DNA of 31,085 bases from NCBI GenBank assembly GCA_035560795.1, contig DATMYV010000003.1, positions 1 through 31,085 of the forward strand. The letters run 5' to 3'. Positions 8,262 to 16,323 of this stretch are shown one piece after another (position 1 is the first letter of the stretch; each line of letters starts with the position of its first letter). The notes under the pieces were generated by a model. The model worked only from the letters and a program-made list of their open reading frames with translations. It had not been told where the DNA came from and did no database searches. Source of the stretch: Longilinea sp035560795. Lineage in GTDB: Bacteria; Chloroflexota; Anaerolineae; Anaerolineales; Anaerolineaceae. A program made the position numbers and the translations under genes.

Positions 8262-9572
8262 ATGGAAAGTACGAATCCGAACTGGAGTAAAGCCGCTCAA
8301 TATATTGCCGGCTTGGGTCTGGCGCTCTTTGGGATATTTGTCCTCTACTTGAGTCGCTCGGTTATCCCTCTACTTATTGTCGCCGGCCTTATTGCTGTCA
8401 TCGTCCGACCCCTTATCCTTTGGCTGTATAACTCGGTTCATTTGCCACGAAGCCTGTCAGTTATATTGATTTATCTGATTTTGGCGATCCTTTTTCCGTT
8501 AGCCTTGATTCTAGTCATGCCTGTAATTATCAATGCCGGAGAATTTCTTCAGAACCTCGACTATACATCGATTATTCAAAACTTCATTGCCTGGCTCCGC
8601 GATACTTTGATTGCGATCAAAACACAGCCACTCCCTACCAAAGTGTTGAGTGTGTTTATTGGCCAGACGATCGATTCAATTCTCAAAACACTTGACCAGA
8701 CGACCATTCCTGCACTGGGGCTAGCCCCCGTAGATTCTAATATCCAATCAATCGCCGAAACGCTATCCATCACGTTTCGCACGGCCACTGGAGTTGTCTC
8801 ATCTTTAGTTTCGAGCACCGCGCAGTTGTTCTTCACTTTCCTCGCGTCGGTCTATATTAGTTTGAGCGCACATGCTTTCAATGATGCGATCTTGCGAGTC
8901 GCGCCTAAACGCTTTCGACCCGAATTAGCGATTCTTATCGACAGGATTGAGCGAACATGGAAGGCATTCTTCCGCGGTGAGCTGACCTTGATGCTTTTCA
9001 TCGGGGTTATCACCTGGATGGGCCTTACGATACTCGGTGTTCCAGGCGCGCCTTATCTGGGGATTGTCGCCGGCCTGTTCGAAATTATCCCCAATATTGG
9101 TCCTGTTCTCTCCGCCATTCCGGCGATCATAATCGTCCTGTTTCAAGGATCCACCTACCTGCAGGTCAGTCCTTTGTTCATGGCTTTGCTGGTGATCCTA
9201 CTCTATATCCTGGTGCAGCTGTTCGAAAATAATCTACTCGTCCCAAAAGTATTAGGAAAGGCAGTGAACCTGCCCGTCCTGGTCGTGATGACCGGAGTGT
9301 TGGTAGGCGCTGAAGTCGGTGGTTTGCTTGGCCTGCTTTTAGCAACGCCAGTGATAGCCACCGTGCGAGACATCGTGTGCTACATCCACCACAAAATCTT
9401 GGGGGAAAATCCCTTCCCATATGAGGAAGAGCTGCAGAAGCCTACAGCCTTACCACCAACAAAACCGTGGAATAGGCGAACTAGAACTCCAGGTAAGATA
9501 AAGCTCTTTTCAAAGGGTACCCGCCTGGAACCTTACCGCCCAACGGAGATAAAACCAACCTCAAAAAAATAA
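8262..9572 (+). CDS. AI-2E-family (PerM/UPF0118) membrane transporter
   Basis: A 436-residue integral membrane protein. A pair of N-terminal helices (about residues 12-50 and 60-85) is followed by an extracytoplasmic or amphipathic stretch, and then a C-terminal helical bundle (about 210-375) with the family pattern around GLFEIIPNIGPVLSAIPA. The last about 45 residues are basic and proline-rich, presumably cytoplasmic. Members of this family have been linked to AI-2 export, Na+/H+ exchange or other solute efflux, and the substrate cannot be told from sequence. Only a weak purine-rich ribosome binding site (AGAGAAGAG) precedes the ATG. It lies 136 bp after patatin with no promoter of the shared type, so it is probably the third gene of that unit. 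Confidence 0.85.
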   Translation: MESTNPNWSKAAQYIAGLGLALFGIFVLYLSRSVIPLLIVAGLIAVIVRPLILWLYNSVHLPRSLSVILIYLILAILFPLALILVMPVIINAGEFLQNLDYTSIIQNFIAWLRDTLIAIKTQPLPTKVLSVFIGQTIDSILKTLDQTTIPALGLAPVDSNIQSIAETLSITFRTATGVVSSLVSSTAQLFFTFLASVYISLSAHAFNDAILRVAPKRFRPELAILIDRIERTWKAFFRGELTLMLFIGVITWMGLTILGVPGAPYLGIVAGLFEIIPNIGPVLSAIPAIIIVLFQGSTYLQVSPLFMALLVILLYILVQLFENNLLVPKVLGKAVNLPVLVVMTGVLVGAEVGGLLGLLLATPVIATVRDIVCYIHHKILGENPFPYEEELQKPTALPPTKPWNRRTRTPGKIKLFSKGTRLEPYRPTEIKPTSKK

Positions 9573-9580
9573 GAAGGAAT

Positions 9581-9634
9581 AGCACTTTAATAGCACTTTG
9601 GATTCATGTTCATTCACCTGATAAACAGTATGCT
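9581..9634 (+). promoter_or_regulatory. Shared promoter, copy 3 (lipoprotein-ftsH unit)
   Basis: Direct repeat AGCACT (9581-9586) and AGCACT (9592-9597), then 8 bp, ATGTTC (9606-9611, a poor -35), 17 bp and TATGCT (9629-9634). Spacing is identical to copies 1 and 2. ATTCACC follows the -35 position here and nearly so in copy 1. The lipoprotein start codon is 67 bp beyond the -10. The poor -35 fits a promoter that needs an activator. Confidence 0.7.
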
Positions 9635-9701
9635 AGGTTCAAATGAAAAACAAAAAAACTCTGACTTCAGTTCTTTAGTTACTAAGGTTCAAAAGGAGAA
9701 T

Positions 9702-10397
9702 ATGATGAAAAAAACTGCTAAATGGCTCAGCCTGGTCTTAATCGTGACACTATTCGTAACAGCCTGTACTCCGGCTGCAAAACCCACTGTGGCTCCCAAA
9801 GTCGAAGTTGCCACGGAGGTTCTTCCAATCCCCAAGCAAATTCAGGTGGCTGAAGCTGACCAGGGAAAAGAATTTACGCTCCAACCAGGCGATTCTATAA
9901 TCATCGTTCTGGAAAGCAATCCTTCGACCGGCTATACCTGGGAAGTAAAGCCGGTTGACAACCCAGTGCTCCAACTTTCTGGTGAGGCAGTCTTCAAAGC
10001 AGATAACGAAAAGCTGGGCTCACCTGGCAAGGCAACACTCACCTTTAATGCGGTGACCTCCGGGACTCAGGCGCTCACATTGATTTACCACCGCCCACAG
10101 GAAAAAGAAGTCCAACCTTCGAAGACCTTCACGATCAATGTAACCGTATCTGGTTCAGCATCGGACAGCACCAATCCCAACGCTGGTATTTCCAACCCGG
10201 CCGCCAAATATTGCGCGGACCAGGGTTTAACGAGAGAAATCCGCACCACGGCAGATGGAAGCCAGTATGGAGTATGCAAGTTCCCAAGCGGAAGTGAGTG
10301 CGATGAATGGGCATACTTCCGGGGGGAATGCAAAGATGGACTGTATACCGTCGCTCCAACTCCGGTGATAACTCAAGCTTCCAATGAGACTAATTAA
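9702..10397 (+). CDS. Lipoprotein with chagasin-like inhibitor and DUF333 domains
   Basis: A 231-residue secreted lipoprotein. It has a Lys-rich start, a hydrophobic core and a lipobox VTAC at about residues 18-21, so it is probably anchored outside the membrane. Residues about 55-145 match the chagasin/I42 cysteine-protease inhibitor fold, with the loop signature NPSTGYTW. Residues about 165-215 match DUF333, with NPAAKYC and GECDE-type Cys-rich spacing that suggests two disulphides. ATG 9702 (or 9705) follows AGGAG at 9694-9698; the longer frame from 9606 starts in the -35 region and lacks a signal at its N-terminus. It is first in the unit with the BON/PRC protein, FtsH and the glycosyltransferase. 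An envelope protease-protection role is inferred. Confidence 0.85.
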   Translation: MMKKTAKWLSLVLIVTLFVTACTPAAKPTVAPKVEVATEVLPIPKQIQVAEADQGKEFTLQPGDSIIIVLESNPSTGYTWEVKPVDNPVLQLSGEAVFKADNEKLGSPGKATLTFNAVTSGTQALTLIYHRPQEKEVQPSKTFTINVTVSGSASDSTNPNAGISNPAAKYCADQGLTREIRTTADGSQYGVCKFPSGSECDEWAYFRGECKDGLYTVAPTPVITQASNETN

Positions 10398-10494
10398 CGG
10401 AATTATGACTCTCTATCAAAGAGGGATTAAACCGGCGATATTTATACTCCCCCCTTCGGCGCATGAGCATTATTGGAAGTTCAATAGGAAAGTA

Positions 10495-11319
10495 ATGACG
10501 ATACAGAAGTCAATCGATAAACAGATTCATTACCCGGATGAAATGATTTTAGATCACATATGGAGATCGTTGCAATCAGAGCCAACAATCAGTGCCATTG
10601 ACGTCAAGGATATTTCTGTGGGTGTTGACAACGGGCAGGTATGCTTATCCGGGCATGTATCGCAGGATTGCGACATTCAGCAAATAGATGAAATCACCAG
10701 ATCAATCCCTGGGGTTATTGCAGTCCATAACCACCTTGTTACCGATTACGATCTGAACAGCCAGGTAACCCAAGCCCTTGGCGAGAATGAATGCACTCGT
10801 TTGTTTAGGCTACCCATTTCATGTCACCAGGGTTGGGTTGAAGTGGGAGGTTTTGTTCCGACTCGCGAAATACAGTGCGCCGCGGAAGCAACAGCAGCCA
10901 GCGTTCCAACTGTACGGGGAGTGATCCAGCTTCCCAATATAGTGGGTGAAGAAAACTCTTTGGCGCAGGATGCGGTCCAACCGCGCATTGGTGTGCGTAT
11001 GTTCGGGAAGAATGAAACCCAAGGGTTGGTTTACCAGGTAGTGATCAACCCACAAAACCGCCTCGTAACCCACGCGATTGTACGCGTAAACCATAACGCA
11101 ATTACCTGGCAGGAGGTGCACGATTATGTTGTACCGGTCGAGGTTATGGATGTGGTGGATCTAGGTGGTATCTTCCTGAACTCTATCGCGCCCGCAATAC
11201 ATCAGTTCGCTGATTTCACCGCAGCAGATTATCCTTTCGCTCCGCTTACCTGGCAGCCCCCTCATCCTTATGCGGTTGGCAGTGTTCGTTGGCCTCGTCT
11301 GGAAAGATTGAAAGCCTAA
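10495..11319 (+). CDS. BON-domain / PRC-barrel-like protein
   Basis: A 274-residue protein. Two BON-type segments (about residues 10-75 and 80-150) are seen from the pattern GQVCLSGHV...IPGVIAVHNHL and the weaker copy after it. A PRC-barrel-like C-terminal part (about 165-240) resembles those of the 2412-3929 protein. BON domains usually bind phospholipid or envelope surfaces; there is no signal peptide from this start. ATG 10495 follows AGGAA (10486-10490). An alternative ATG at 10384 overlaps the lipoprotein stop and would add 37 residues including a hydrophobic patch, but it lacks a ribosome binding site. Co-transcribed with the lipoprotein and ftsH. Function inferred as envelope stress. 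Confidence 0.75.
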   Translation: MTIQKSIDKQIHYPDEMILDHIWRSLQSEPTISAIDVKDISVGVDNGQVCLSGHVSQDCDIQQIDEITRSIPGVIAVHNHLVTDYDLNSQVTQALGENECTRLFRLPISCHQGWVEVGGFVPTREIQCAAEATAASVPTVRGVIQLPNIVGEENSLAQDAVQPRIGVRMFGKNETQGLVYQVVINPQNRLVTHAIVRVNHNAITWQEVHDYVVPVEVMDVVDLGGIFLNSIAPAIHQFADFTAADYPFAPLTWQPPHPYAVGSVRWPRLERLKA

Positions 11320-11370
11320 CAGCTTAGTAAAAAACAGCGTTTGCAATTTTCTAACTAAGGAGAAATAAAA

Positions 11371-13287
11371 ATGAACAGATCCAAAATACCTTTAAACAAT
11401 GATAAACAAAAAAAAGATGAAAAACAAAAGCAAGACCAATGGAAAATGCAGACCAAAACAGGCATCACCTACCTTATTATCAACCTGATTGGTTTGTGGC
11501 TTTTCCAGCAATTTATCCTGAATCCCCTGGTCGTACGCGAAACGCAGATTTCCTACAGCGAATTTAAATCCAGCATCCGTTCTGGTCAAATAGTTTCGGT
11601 TACTCTGGGGACTGACCGGCATGTGGGAACTATGGAAGACTCCAATTCACAGGCCGGAAGCGATCAGACGGTTCCCTTTACGGTTAATGCAATGCCCAAC
11701 GGCGACCCAACCTTGATCGAAGAATTGGACAAAGCTGGAGTTAAATACGAGGTTAGCGCACCTCCCAGCCCTGTGGGTAATTTCTTACTAGCCTATGGCC
11801 TTCCATTGCTGATAATGGGGGGTATCTGGTACGTGGGTTACAGCCAGATGTCAAAAAGCGGCGCCGGGATGGGTTCCAGTGGGTTCTTCGGGGTAGGAAA
11901 GAGCAAAGCCACAGAAGTTAAACCAGAAACTATCGGTATTACCTATAAGGATGTTGGAGGGGCAGACGAAGCGATCGTTGAACTACAGGAGATCATTCAG
12001 TTCCTCAAGACTCCTGAGAAATTTGCTAACCTTGGTGCCCAGATCCCCAAAGGTGTGCTGCTGGTCGGTCCTCCGGGAACCGGTAAGACATTGTTAGCCA
12101 AGGCCACTGCCGGCGAAGCAGGTGTGCCGTTCTTTGAAACCAGTGGATCCGAGTTTATTGAGATGTTTGTGGGGGTTGGTGCAGCCCGAGTGCGTGATTT
12201 ATTTGAACAGGCTCGTAAAGCTGCACCGGCGATAATTTTCATTGATGAGATCGATGCGATTGGTCAGTCGCGCAGCAGTGGTATGCGTGCTGGCGGCAAC
12301 GACGAACGCGAGCAGACCCTCAACCAGTTGTTGGCTGAGATTGACGGGTTTCACACAGAAAAAGATAAACCGGTCATAATCATGGCTGCTTCCAACCGGC
12401 CTGAGGTGCTCGACCCAGCTTTGCTGCGTGCAGGACGCTTTGATCGCCAGGTAGTAGTTAACAACCCGGATTTGATTGGGCGGCTGGAAATCCTCAAAAT
12501 TCACAGTCAAAAAATAAAACTGTCACCAGACTTTGATCTGGAACGCGCGGCACGCATTACCCCTGGTTTTAGTGGGGCAGACCTGGCAAATGTAATGAAT
12601 GAGGCCGCGCTGCTGGCTGCTCGCCGGAAGGCTGATGCGGTGACGATGACCGATTTTGAAGCCTCGATCGAACGGGTTGTGGCAGGACTGGAGAAAAAAT
12701 CGCGTGTCATGAACGAGCAGGAGCGTACCGAGGTTGCGTATCACGAATCGGGGCATGCGCTGGTCGCGGCTCTGGTGCCTCACGCCGATCCAGTAGCGAA
12801 GATTAGTATTATTCCACGGGGACAGGGCGCGCTGGGTTATACCTTGCAAATGCCTACAGAAGATCGCTACCTGCTCACAATGGAAGAACTTAACGATCGG
12901 ATTGCAGTGATGTTAGGGGGTCGCGCAGCTGAGAAAGTGGCAGTCGGTATGATTACCACTGGAGCCAGCGATGATATCAAACGGGCAACAGAATTAGCCC
13001 GGCGCATGGTAACTGAATTTGGAATGAGCGAAAAGCTTGGAACAGTTCGATACGCTGGTCAGCAATCCCAGTATCTGGGAGGGATGGCAGAGGATGATAG
13101 TCAAACGAGTCAGATAACACGACAGAACATCGATTCAGAAGTACAACGTATCGTCAGTGAGCAATATGAACGTGCTCAGTCGTTGCTTATGGAACACCGA
13201 AAATCTCTGGAATCCTTAACCCGGCAGCTACTTCAGCTTGAAAGTCTGGATGGAAGTGCTGTAAAACTAGCTCTGGAGGAAAAATGA
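11371..13287 (+). CDS. ATP-dependent zinc metalloprotease FtsH
   Basis: A 638-residue membrane-bound AAA+ protease that unfolds and degrades membrane and cytosolic proteins. An unusually charged Lys/Asp/Gln N-terminus is followed by helix 1 (about residues 31-50), an extracytoplasmic domain, helix 2 (about 137-157), and the AAA domain with Walker A GPPGTGKT (233-240), Walker B FIDEID (290-295) and the second region of homology with its arginines. The M41 peptidase follows, with zinc motif HESGH (458-462). All key residues are present and length is typical. AGGAG lies 8-9 bp before the ATG. It overlaps the downstream glycosyltransferase by 4 bp. Being in a stress unit suggests a condition-specific FtsH rather than the only housekeeping copy; that is inference. 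Confidence 0.97.
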   Translation: MNRSKIPLNNDKQKKDEKQKQDQWKMQTKTGITYLIINLIGLWLFQQFILNPLVVRETQISYSEFKSSIRSGQIVSVTLGTDRHVGTMEDSNSQAGSDQTVPFTVNAMPNGDPTLIEELDKAGVKYEVSAPPSPVGNFLLAYGLPLLIMGGIWYVGYSQMSKSGAGMGSSGFFGVGKSKATEVKPETIGITYKDVGGADEAIVELQEIIQFLKTPEKFANLGAQIPKGVLLVGPPGTGKTLLAKATAGEAGVPFFETSGSEFIEMFVGVGAARVRDLFEQARKAAPAIIFIDEIDAIGQSRSSGMRAGGNDEREQTLNQLLAEIDGFHTEKDKPVIIMAASNRPEVLDPALLRAGRFDRQVVVNNPDLIGRLEILKIHSQKIKLSPDFDLERAARITPGFSGADLANVMNEAALLAARRKADAVTMTDFEASIERVVAGLEKKSRVMNEQERTEVAYHESGHALVAALVPHADPVAKISIIPRGQGALGYTLQMPTEDRYLLTMEELNDRIAVMLGGRAAEKVAVGMITTGASDDIKRATELARRMVTEFGMSEKLGTVRYAGQQSQYLGGMAEDDSQTSQITRQNIDSEVQRIVSEQYERAQSLLMEHRKSLESLTRQLLQLESLDGSAVKLALEEK

Positions 13288-14432
13288 AGCGGATCCTCAT
13301 CTTGATGGCGGAGTATGGGTACGGTCACCGAAGTGCAGCCAATGCAATTTCTGCGGCCTTACAAGAAAAATATGCCCACGAATGTGTGGTCGACGTTGTC
13401 AATCCTATGAATGATAAACGCGCTCCGGCATTTTTACGGAAGGACCAAGCGAATTACGATCGAATTATTCGAGAGATGCCCGAATTGTATAGACTGGGAT
13501 ATCAGGTCAGTGATACCGCGGCAGCTGCCAATTTTATCGGGAACACGGCTACGCTGTTATTGCTTAATGTATTACGCGAAACCCTTAAAAAATACCAACC
13601 TGATGCCATCGTATGCACCTATCCCATTTACCAAACAATTTTACAGGTAATTTTTACTGTCGAAAAACGCCACATCCCAATATTTACAGTCGTCACCGAC
13701 CTAGCTACGGTCCATAAGATGTGGTTCAATCCATCAGTAGATATGTGCTTAGTACCTACGCAAGCTGTCCAAGATCTGGCAATCAGCTCAGGTATACCTC
13801 CAGAAAAAGTTAAAATCACGGGTCTCCCTGTCCACCCAGAACTAGCAAAAGGGAGGCAGGATCAGGCTTCCATCCGGGCAAGCCTGGGATGGCGTCCGGA
13901 CCTGTTTACTGTACTCGCGATTGGCAGCAAGCGTGTCGAACATCTGTATGATTCGCTGAGTGTTTTAAATCATTCCGGCTTGCCATTGCAGTTGGCAATT
14001 GTGGCAGGCGGAGATGAAGCACTTTATAAACAATTTAAAGAAACCGAATGGCATCAGGCGGCACATCTGTACAATTTCGTCTCCGATATGCCTACTTTAT
14101 TGAGAGGTGCAGATTGTGTGCTGGGGAAAGCGGGCGGGCTAACCGTTACCGAGTCCCTGGCTTGCGGCTTGCCGCTTATTCTGGTCAGTGTCCTCCCCGG
14201 TCAGGAGACTGGCAATGCTGATTATGTTGTTAATGGTGAGGCTGGTGAGCTGGCACATAGTCCAACCGAAGTTCTTGAAGCCATGCATCACTGGTTGGAA
14301 AACGGGAGGGTAATCTATCACCAGCGAGTTCAAAATGCTTGTAGCTTGGGGTACCCCAGGGCTGCCTACGATGTCGCTGACCTGGTTTGGGCTGCAGCAA
14401 ATGAGTTCGCTACTGAAATACCCTTGGTGTAA
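13284..14432 (+). CDS. MGDG-synthase-like glycolipid glycosyltransferase (GT28-like)
   Basis: A 382-residue GT-B enzyme related to monogalactosyldiacylglycerol synthase and processive diacylglycerol glucosyltransferases, which move a sugar from a UDP-sugar to diacylglycerol. The N-terminus has the family glycine-rich motif GYGHRSAA (12-19). The C-terminal half carries the nucleotide-sugar site with GKAGGLTVTESLACGLP (near 278-294). No membrane helix is seen; these enzymes are peripheral at the inner membrane face. Its ATG overlaps the ftsH stop (ATGA), so the two are translationally coupled, linking membrane proteolysis and glycolipid synthesis. It is the last gene of the unit; no clear terminator follows. 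Sugar and acceptor are not determinable from sequence. Confidence 0.85.
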   Translation: MKRILILMAEYGYGHRSAANAISAALQEKYAHECVVDVVNPMNDKRAPAFLRKDQANYDRIIREMPELYRLGYQVSDTAAAANFIGNTATLLLLNVLRETLKKYQPDAIVCTYPIYQTILQVIFTVEKRHIPIFTVVTDLATVHKMWFNPSVDMCLVPTQAVQDLAISSGIPPEKVKITGLPVHPELAKGRQDQASIRASLGWRPDLFTVLAIGSKRVEHLYDSLSVLNHSGLPLQLAIVAGGDEALYKQFKETEWHQAAHLYNFVSDMPTLLRGADCVLGKAGGLTVTESLACGLPLILVSVLPGQETGNADYVVNGEAGELAHSPTEVLEAMHHWLENGRVIYHQRVQNACSLGYPRAAYDVADLVWAAANEFATEIPLV

Positions 14433-14531
14433 TCTGCGAATCAGGTGATTAATACTCATCTTCATCGTAGTATCATCTGAACACTCCCCGATTATTTATT
14501 CGATCATCAATAAAAATGATAATCATATAAT
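14433..14531. other. Intergenic region with a lone -10-like box
   Basis: Start of a 445-bp gap between the glycosyltransferase and the convergent epimerase gene. It is AT-rich. TATAAT at 14526-14531 directly abuts a GTG at 14532, but no good -35 lies upstream. Confidence 0.4.
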
Positions 14532-14714
14532 GTGGTCTTGCTCACCGGAGTTACTTCACTTTTTTCGGCATGGTTTGGCGGATATGTCCTGAATGTACGA
14601 AGGGTTAATGCGCTTATCCTGCTGGGTAACCCTCTTTCCAGTTGCAAACATGACGATATGGTTTCATTATCGCGTACGCGGCCGGGACTGACAACTACGC
14701 TCCAGCCAGTTTAA
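14532..14714 (+). pseudogene. Possible decayed BenE-type permease fragment
   Basis: A 60-codon frame whose first 30 residues fit the pattern TG..SL..A.FGGY..N.....A...G, as in the benzoate/H+ symporter (BenE) core, with acidic residues at the expected following position. After about residue 42 the frame becomes nonsense; a frame shift would restore a weak match (YAAG). No ribosome binding site and no flanking helices are present. The match is from memory of the family and could be chance. The rest of the gap to 14841 shows nothing recognisable. Confidence 0.25.
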
Positions 14715-14841
14715 GAATTGCTTGAGTATGTACTTAGTAAAGTATTTGAAATTATCAATGGCATAGCTCTAACTAGATTCAAAGTTCATCCTTCCAAAGT
14801 TGATCATAAGGGGAGCAACCACAAATGCAGATAAAATTAAT

Positions 14842-14869
14842 AAACCGAGTCGTAAAATCAACTCGGTTT
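14842..14869 (-). terminator. Terminator of the epimerase gene
   Basis: Stem AAACCGAGT (14842-14850) with ACTCGGTTT (14861-14869), 10-base loop. On the minus strand it is followed by the T-rich ATTAATTTTAT, and it begins 9 bp after the epimerase stop codon. Confidence 0.75.
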
Positions 14870-14877
14870 ATGGTTTA

Positions 14878-15525
14878 CTATAACGCTTTTATCTTTTGAA
14901 TATACTCATCCATGTTTTGCTGTTTGAAGATATCATTGCCAATTATCAGCCAATCAACCCCAGCCTGTAGAAGAGGCAGAGCATTGTCCAACGTAACTCC
15001 GCCATCAACCATTAATGGAATATCAGGTTTTACGGCATGGATTAATTTTTTTGCGGTCAGTATTCTCTCCAGAGTGCCATCCAACATGGATTGTCCACCA
15101 AAACCAGGGTGAATACTTAATAGTAGAAAATAATCCAAATATTGGATACAAGACTGCCTTGCCATGAGATCATCTCCGGGATTGAAGCTCAATCCCGCCT
15201 TGGCACCTCGAGACCGTATACGCGCAAATGTTTTTAAAGGGTCAACGAGGGTATCCATTTGGACGAAAATTACATCAGCATCCAGTTGAGGAAAGTGATC
15301 GAGGACATTATCAGGATTGCCCAGTTCAAGATGCAAATGGAAAGGCAAATTGGAGTATTGGCGTAATGCTGTAAGGTGCTGTGGAGAAAGGTCAATATTG
15401 GGAACATAATGCCCATCCATCATGTCAAAATGAAATGCATCTACCCCGGCAAATTGGGCTCTGAGTACGTCCGCGCTTAAATTCGAAAAATCAGCCGCTA
15501 ATAGAGAAGCCGAGATTTTTGCCAT
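14878..15525 (-). CDS. Ribulose-phosphate 3-epimerase family protein
   Basis: A 215-residue TIM-barrel epimerase acting on a ketopentose or ketohexose phosphate in the cytosol. Metal and catalytic residues of the family are visible: H32 and D34 in HFDMMDGHYVPN, H65 in HLHLE, and D174 in VDGGV; the phosphate site GG and IIGN lie near the C-terminus. The stretch VPNIDLSP is closer to allulose-6-phosphate epimerase (NLTLSP) than to housekeeping Rpe, so the substrate may not be ribulose 5-phosphate. It lies 5 bp downstream of the truncated decarboxylase and has only a weak ribosome binding site. Its original promoter was probably lost with the 5' part of that gene. The enzyme itself looks intact. 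Confidence 0.85.
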   Translation of the reverse strand: MAKISASLLAADFSNLSADVLRAQFAGVDAFHFDMMDGHYVPNIDLSPQHLTALRQYSNLPFHLHLELGNPDNVLDHFPQLDADVIFVQMDTLVDPLKTFARIRSRGAKAGLSFNPGDDLMARQSCIQYLDYFLLLSIHPGFGGQSMLDGTLERILTAKKLIHAVKPDIPLMVDGGVTLDNALPLLQAGVDWLIIGNDIFKQQNMDEYIQKIKAL

Positions 15526-15530
15526 GCGTC

Positions 15531-15932
15531 TTATTTATTCCAAATACGATGAACCAGTGCATGGATATCACTTGCAGCCTTCGCGGGGTCTGCCTGGGCA
15601 GTAATTCCTTTACCAACCACAATTCCGTATAGTGCGAATTTTTCAAGCAAGGGGATTACATCAAGATTGACACCACCCGCAATAGCTACGTCCATTCCGA
15701 GCGCGGCTAATTGACCAACGGTGTTGCAGGCTTTTTCGTCCCACCGGGCTCCAATGGTTGTTTCTTCATCGATGCTGCGGTGATAGAGTACCAAACTTAC
15801 GTTTGCTTTTTTCACTTCTTCGGCTCTTATTACGGGATCGAAAACACCTGTCATGTCTACTTCTGCCCGGCGTTTCCATTGATCTGCTTGCCTTTGAACT
15901 TCGCAAATGGTTGGAATTGAACCACTGATCAC
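15531..15932 (-). pseudogene. 5'-truncated keto-gulonate-6-phosphate decarboxylase (UlaD/HPS family)
   Basis: The frame covers only the C-terminal half of an OMP-decarboxylase-fold enzyme. It has VLYHRSIDE, matching the YHRSRD catalytic segment of 3-keto-L-gulonate-6-phosphate decarboxylase rather than the corresponding segment of hexulose-phosphate synthase, and the phosphate-binding AIAGGVNLD and GIVVGKGIT. The N-terminal half with the metal-binding and lysine residues is missing, so a complete active site cannot form. Family similarity fades at about 15915, next to repeat A (15924-15953), so the break was probably made by recombination there. The first codons of the frame fall within a tRNA-like sequence. 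Family partner of the adjacent epimerase in ascorbate/pentulose metabolism. Confidence 0.75.
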
Positions 15933-15953
15933 AAGATTATGAGTTTGAATCCT
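15924..15953. repeat. 30-bp direct repeat A, right copy
   Basis: Matches 776-805 at 27 of 30 bases. On the minus strand it gives a CAU-type anticodon loop (CTCATAA). Continuing into 15905-15923, it reads like a T-arm (GTGGTTCAATTCC), though the stems are imperfect. It marks the 5' break of the truncated decarboxylase, so it is a likely recombination point. Confidence 0.7.
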
Positions 15954-16118
15954 AAATCCGTGGTCATTAATGAAAGTTATTCGACCGTTTTTTTACGAGT
16001 ATAAGTTCGTCCATTCCCTTATTAATCTGGGATTGTATTAGTGGTTTTCCGAGACCCAGTAAAAGTGATTTGCAAGTATTTTTGTATTTTTGCATAAATT
16101 AATTCGTCCAAATCCTCA

Positions 16119-16144
16119 AAAACCTATCGATATGGATAGGTTTT
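16119..16144 (-). terminator. Terminator-like hairpin
   Basis: A perfect 10-bp stem, AAAACCTATC (16119-16128) with GATAGGTTTT (16135-16144), loop GATATG. A/T tails on both sides allow termination in either direction. It may end transcripts from the degenerate tRNA on the minus strand. Confidence 0.55.
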
Positions 16145-16157
16145 CAGGTTAAAAACC

Positions 16158-16171
16158 TACCAATATTGGTA
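16158..16171. promoter_or_regulatory. Perfect 14-bp palindrome
   Basis: TACCAATATTGGTA is a perfect dyad with no spacer, 13 bp after the hairpin. It could be an operator or a recombination site. There is no gene positioned to be controlled by it in its present state. Confidence 0.3.
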
Positions 16172-16323
16172 TATTGCAAAGGAATTACTGGAATGATACG
16201 CTTGATCTATCTCTCGAAGAGAACCGTTTTCTAATCAAAAAATTCTCTTCTCAATTAAATAGTTCAAGGAATCAACGCATGTTTAAACCAAAAACGACCA
16301 TTACTGGTCGTCTGGAAAATAGT

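Larger units (their letters stand above)
15954..16323. other. Non-coding spacer with hairpin and palindrome
   Basis: A 370-bp AT-rich gap without a supported gene. It contains a strong hairpin and a 14-bp palindrome, listed separately. A frame from 16174 through the tRNA-like sequence is not accepted as a gene. Confidence 0.6.

Noticed and set aside
9606..9701. Extended N-terminus for the lipoprotein
   Set aside because: It begins in the promoter and would bury the signal peptide; the start at 9702 has a ribosome binding site and gives a proper lipobox.
11325..11359. Inverted repeat CTTAGT...ACTAAG before ftsH
   Set aside because: Only 6 bp with a loop of over 20 bases; too weak to call a regulatory structure, although it touches the ribosome binding site.
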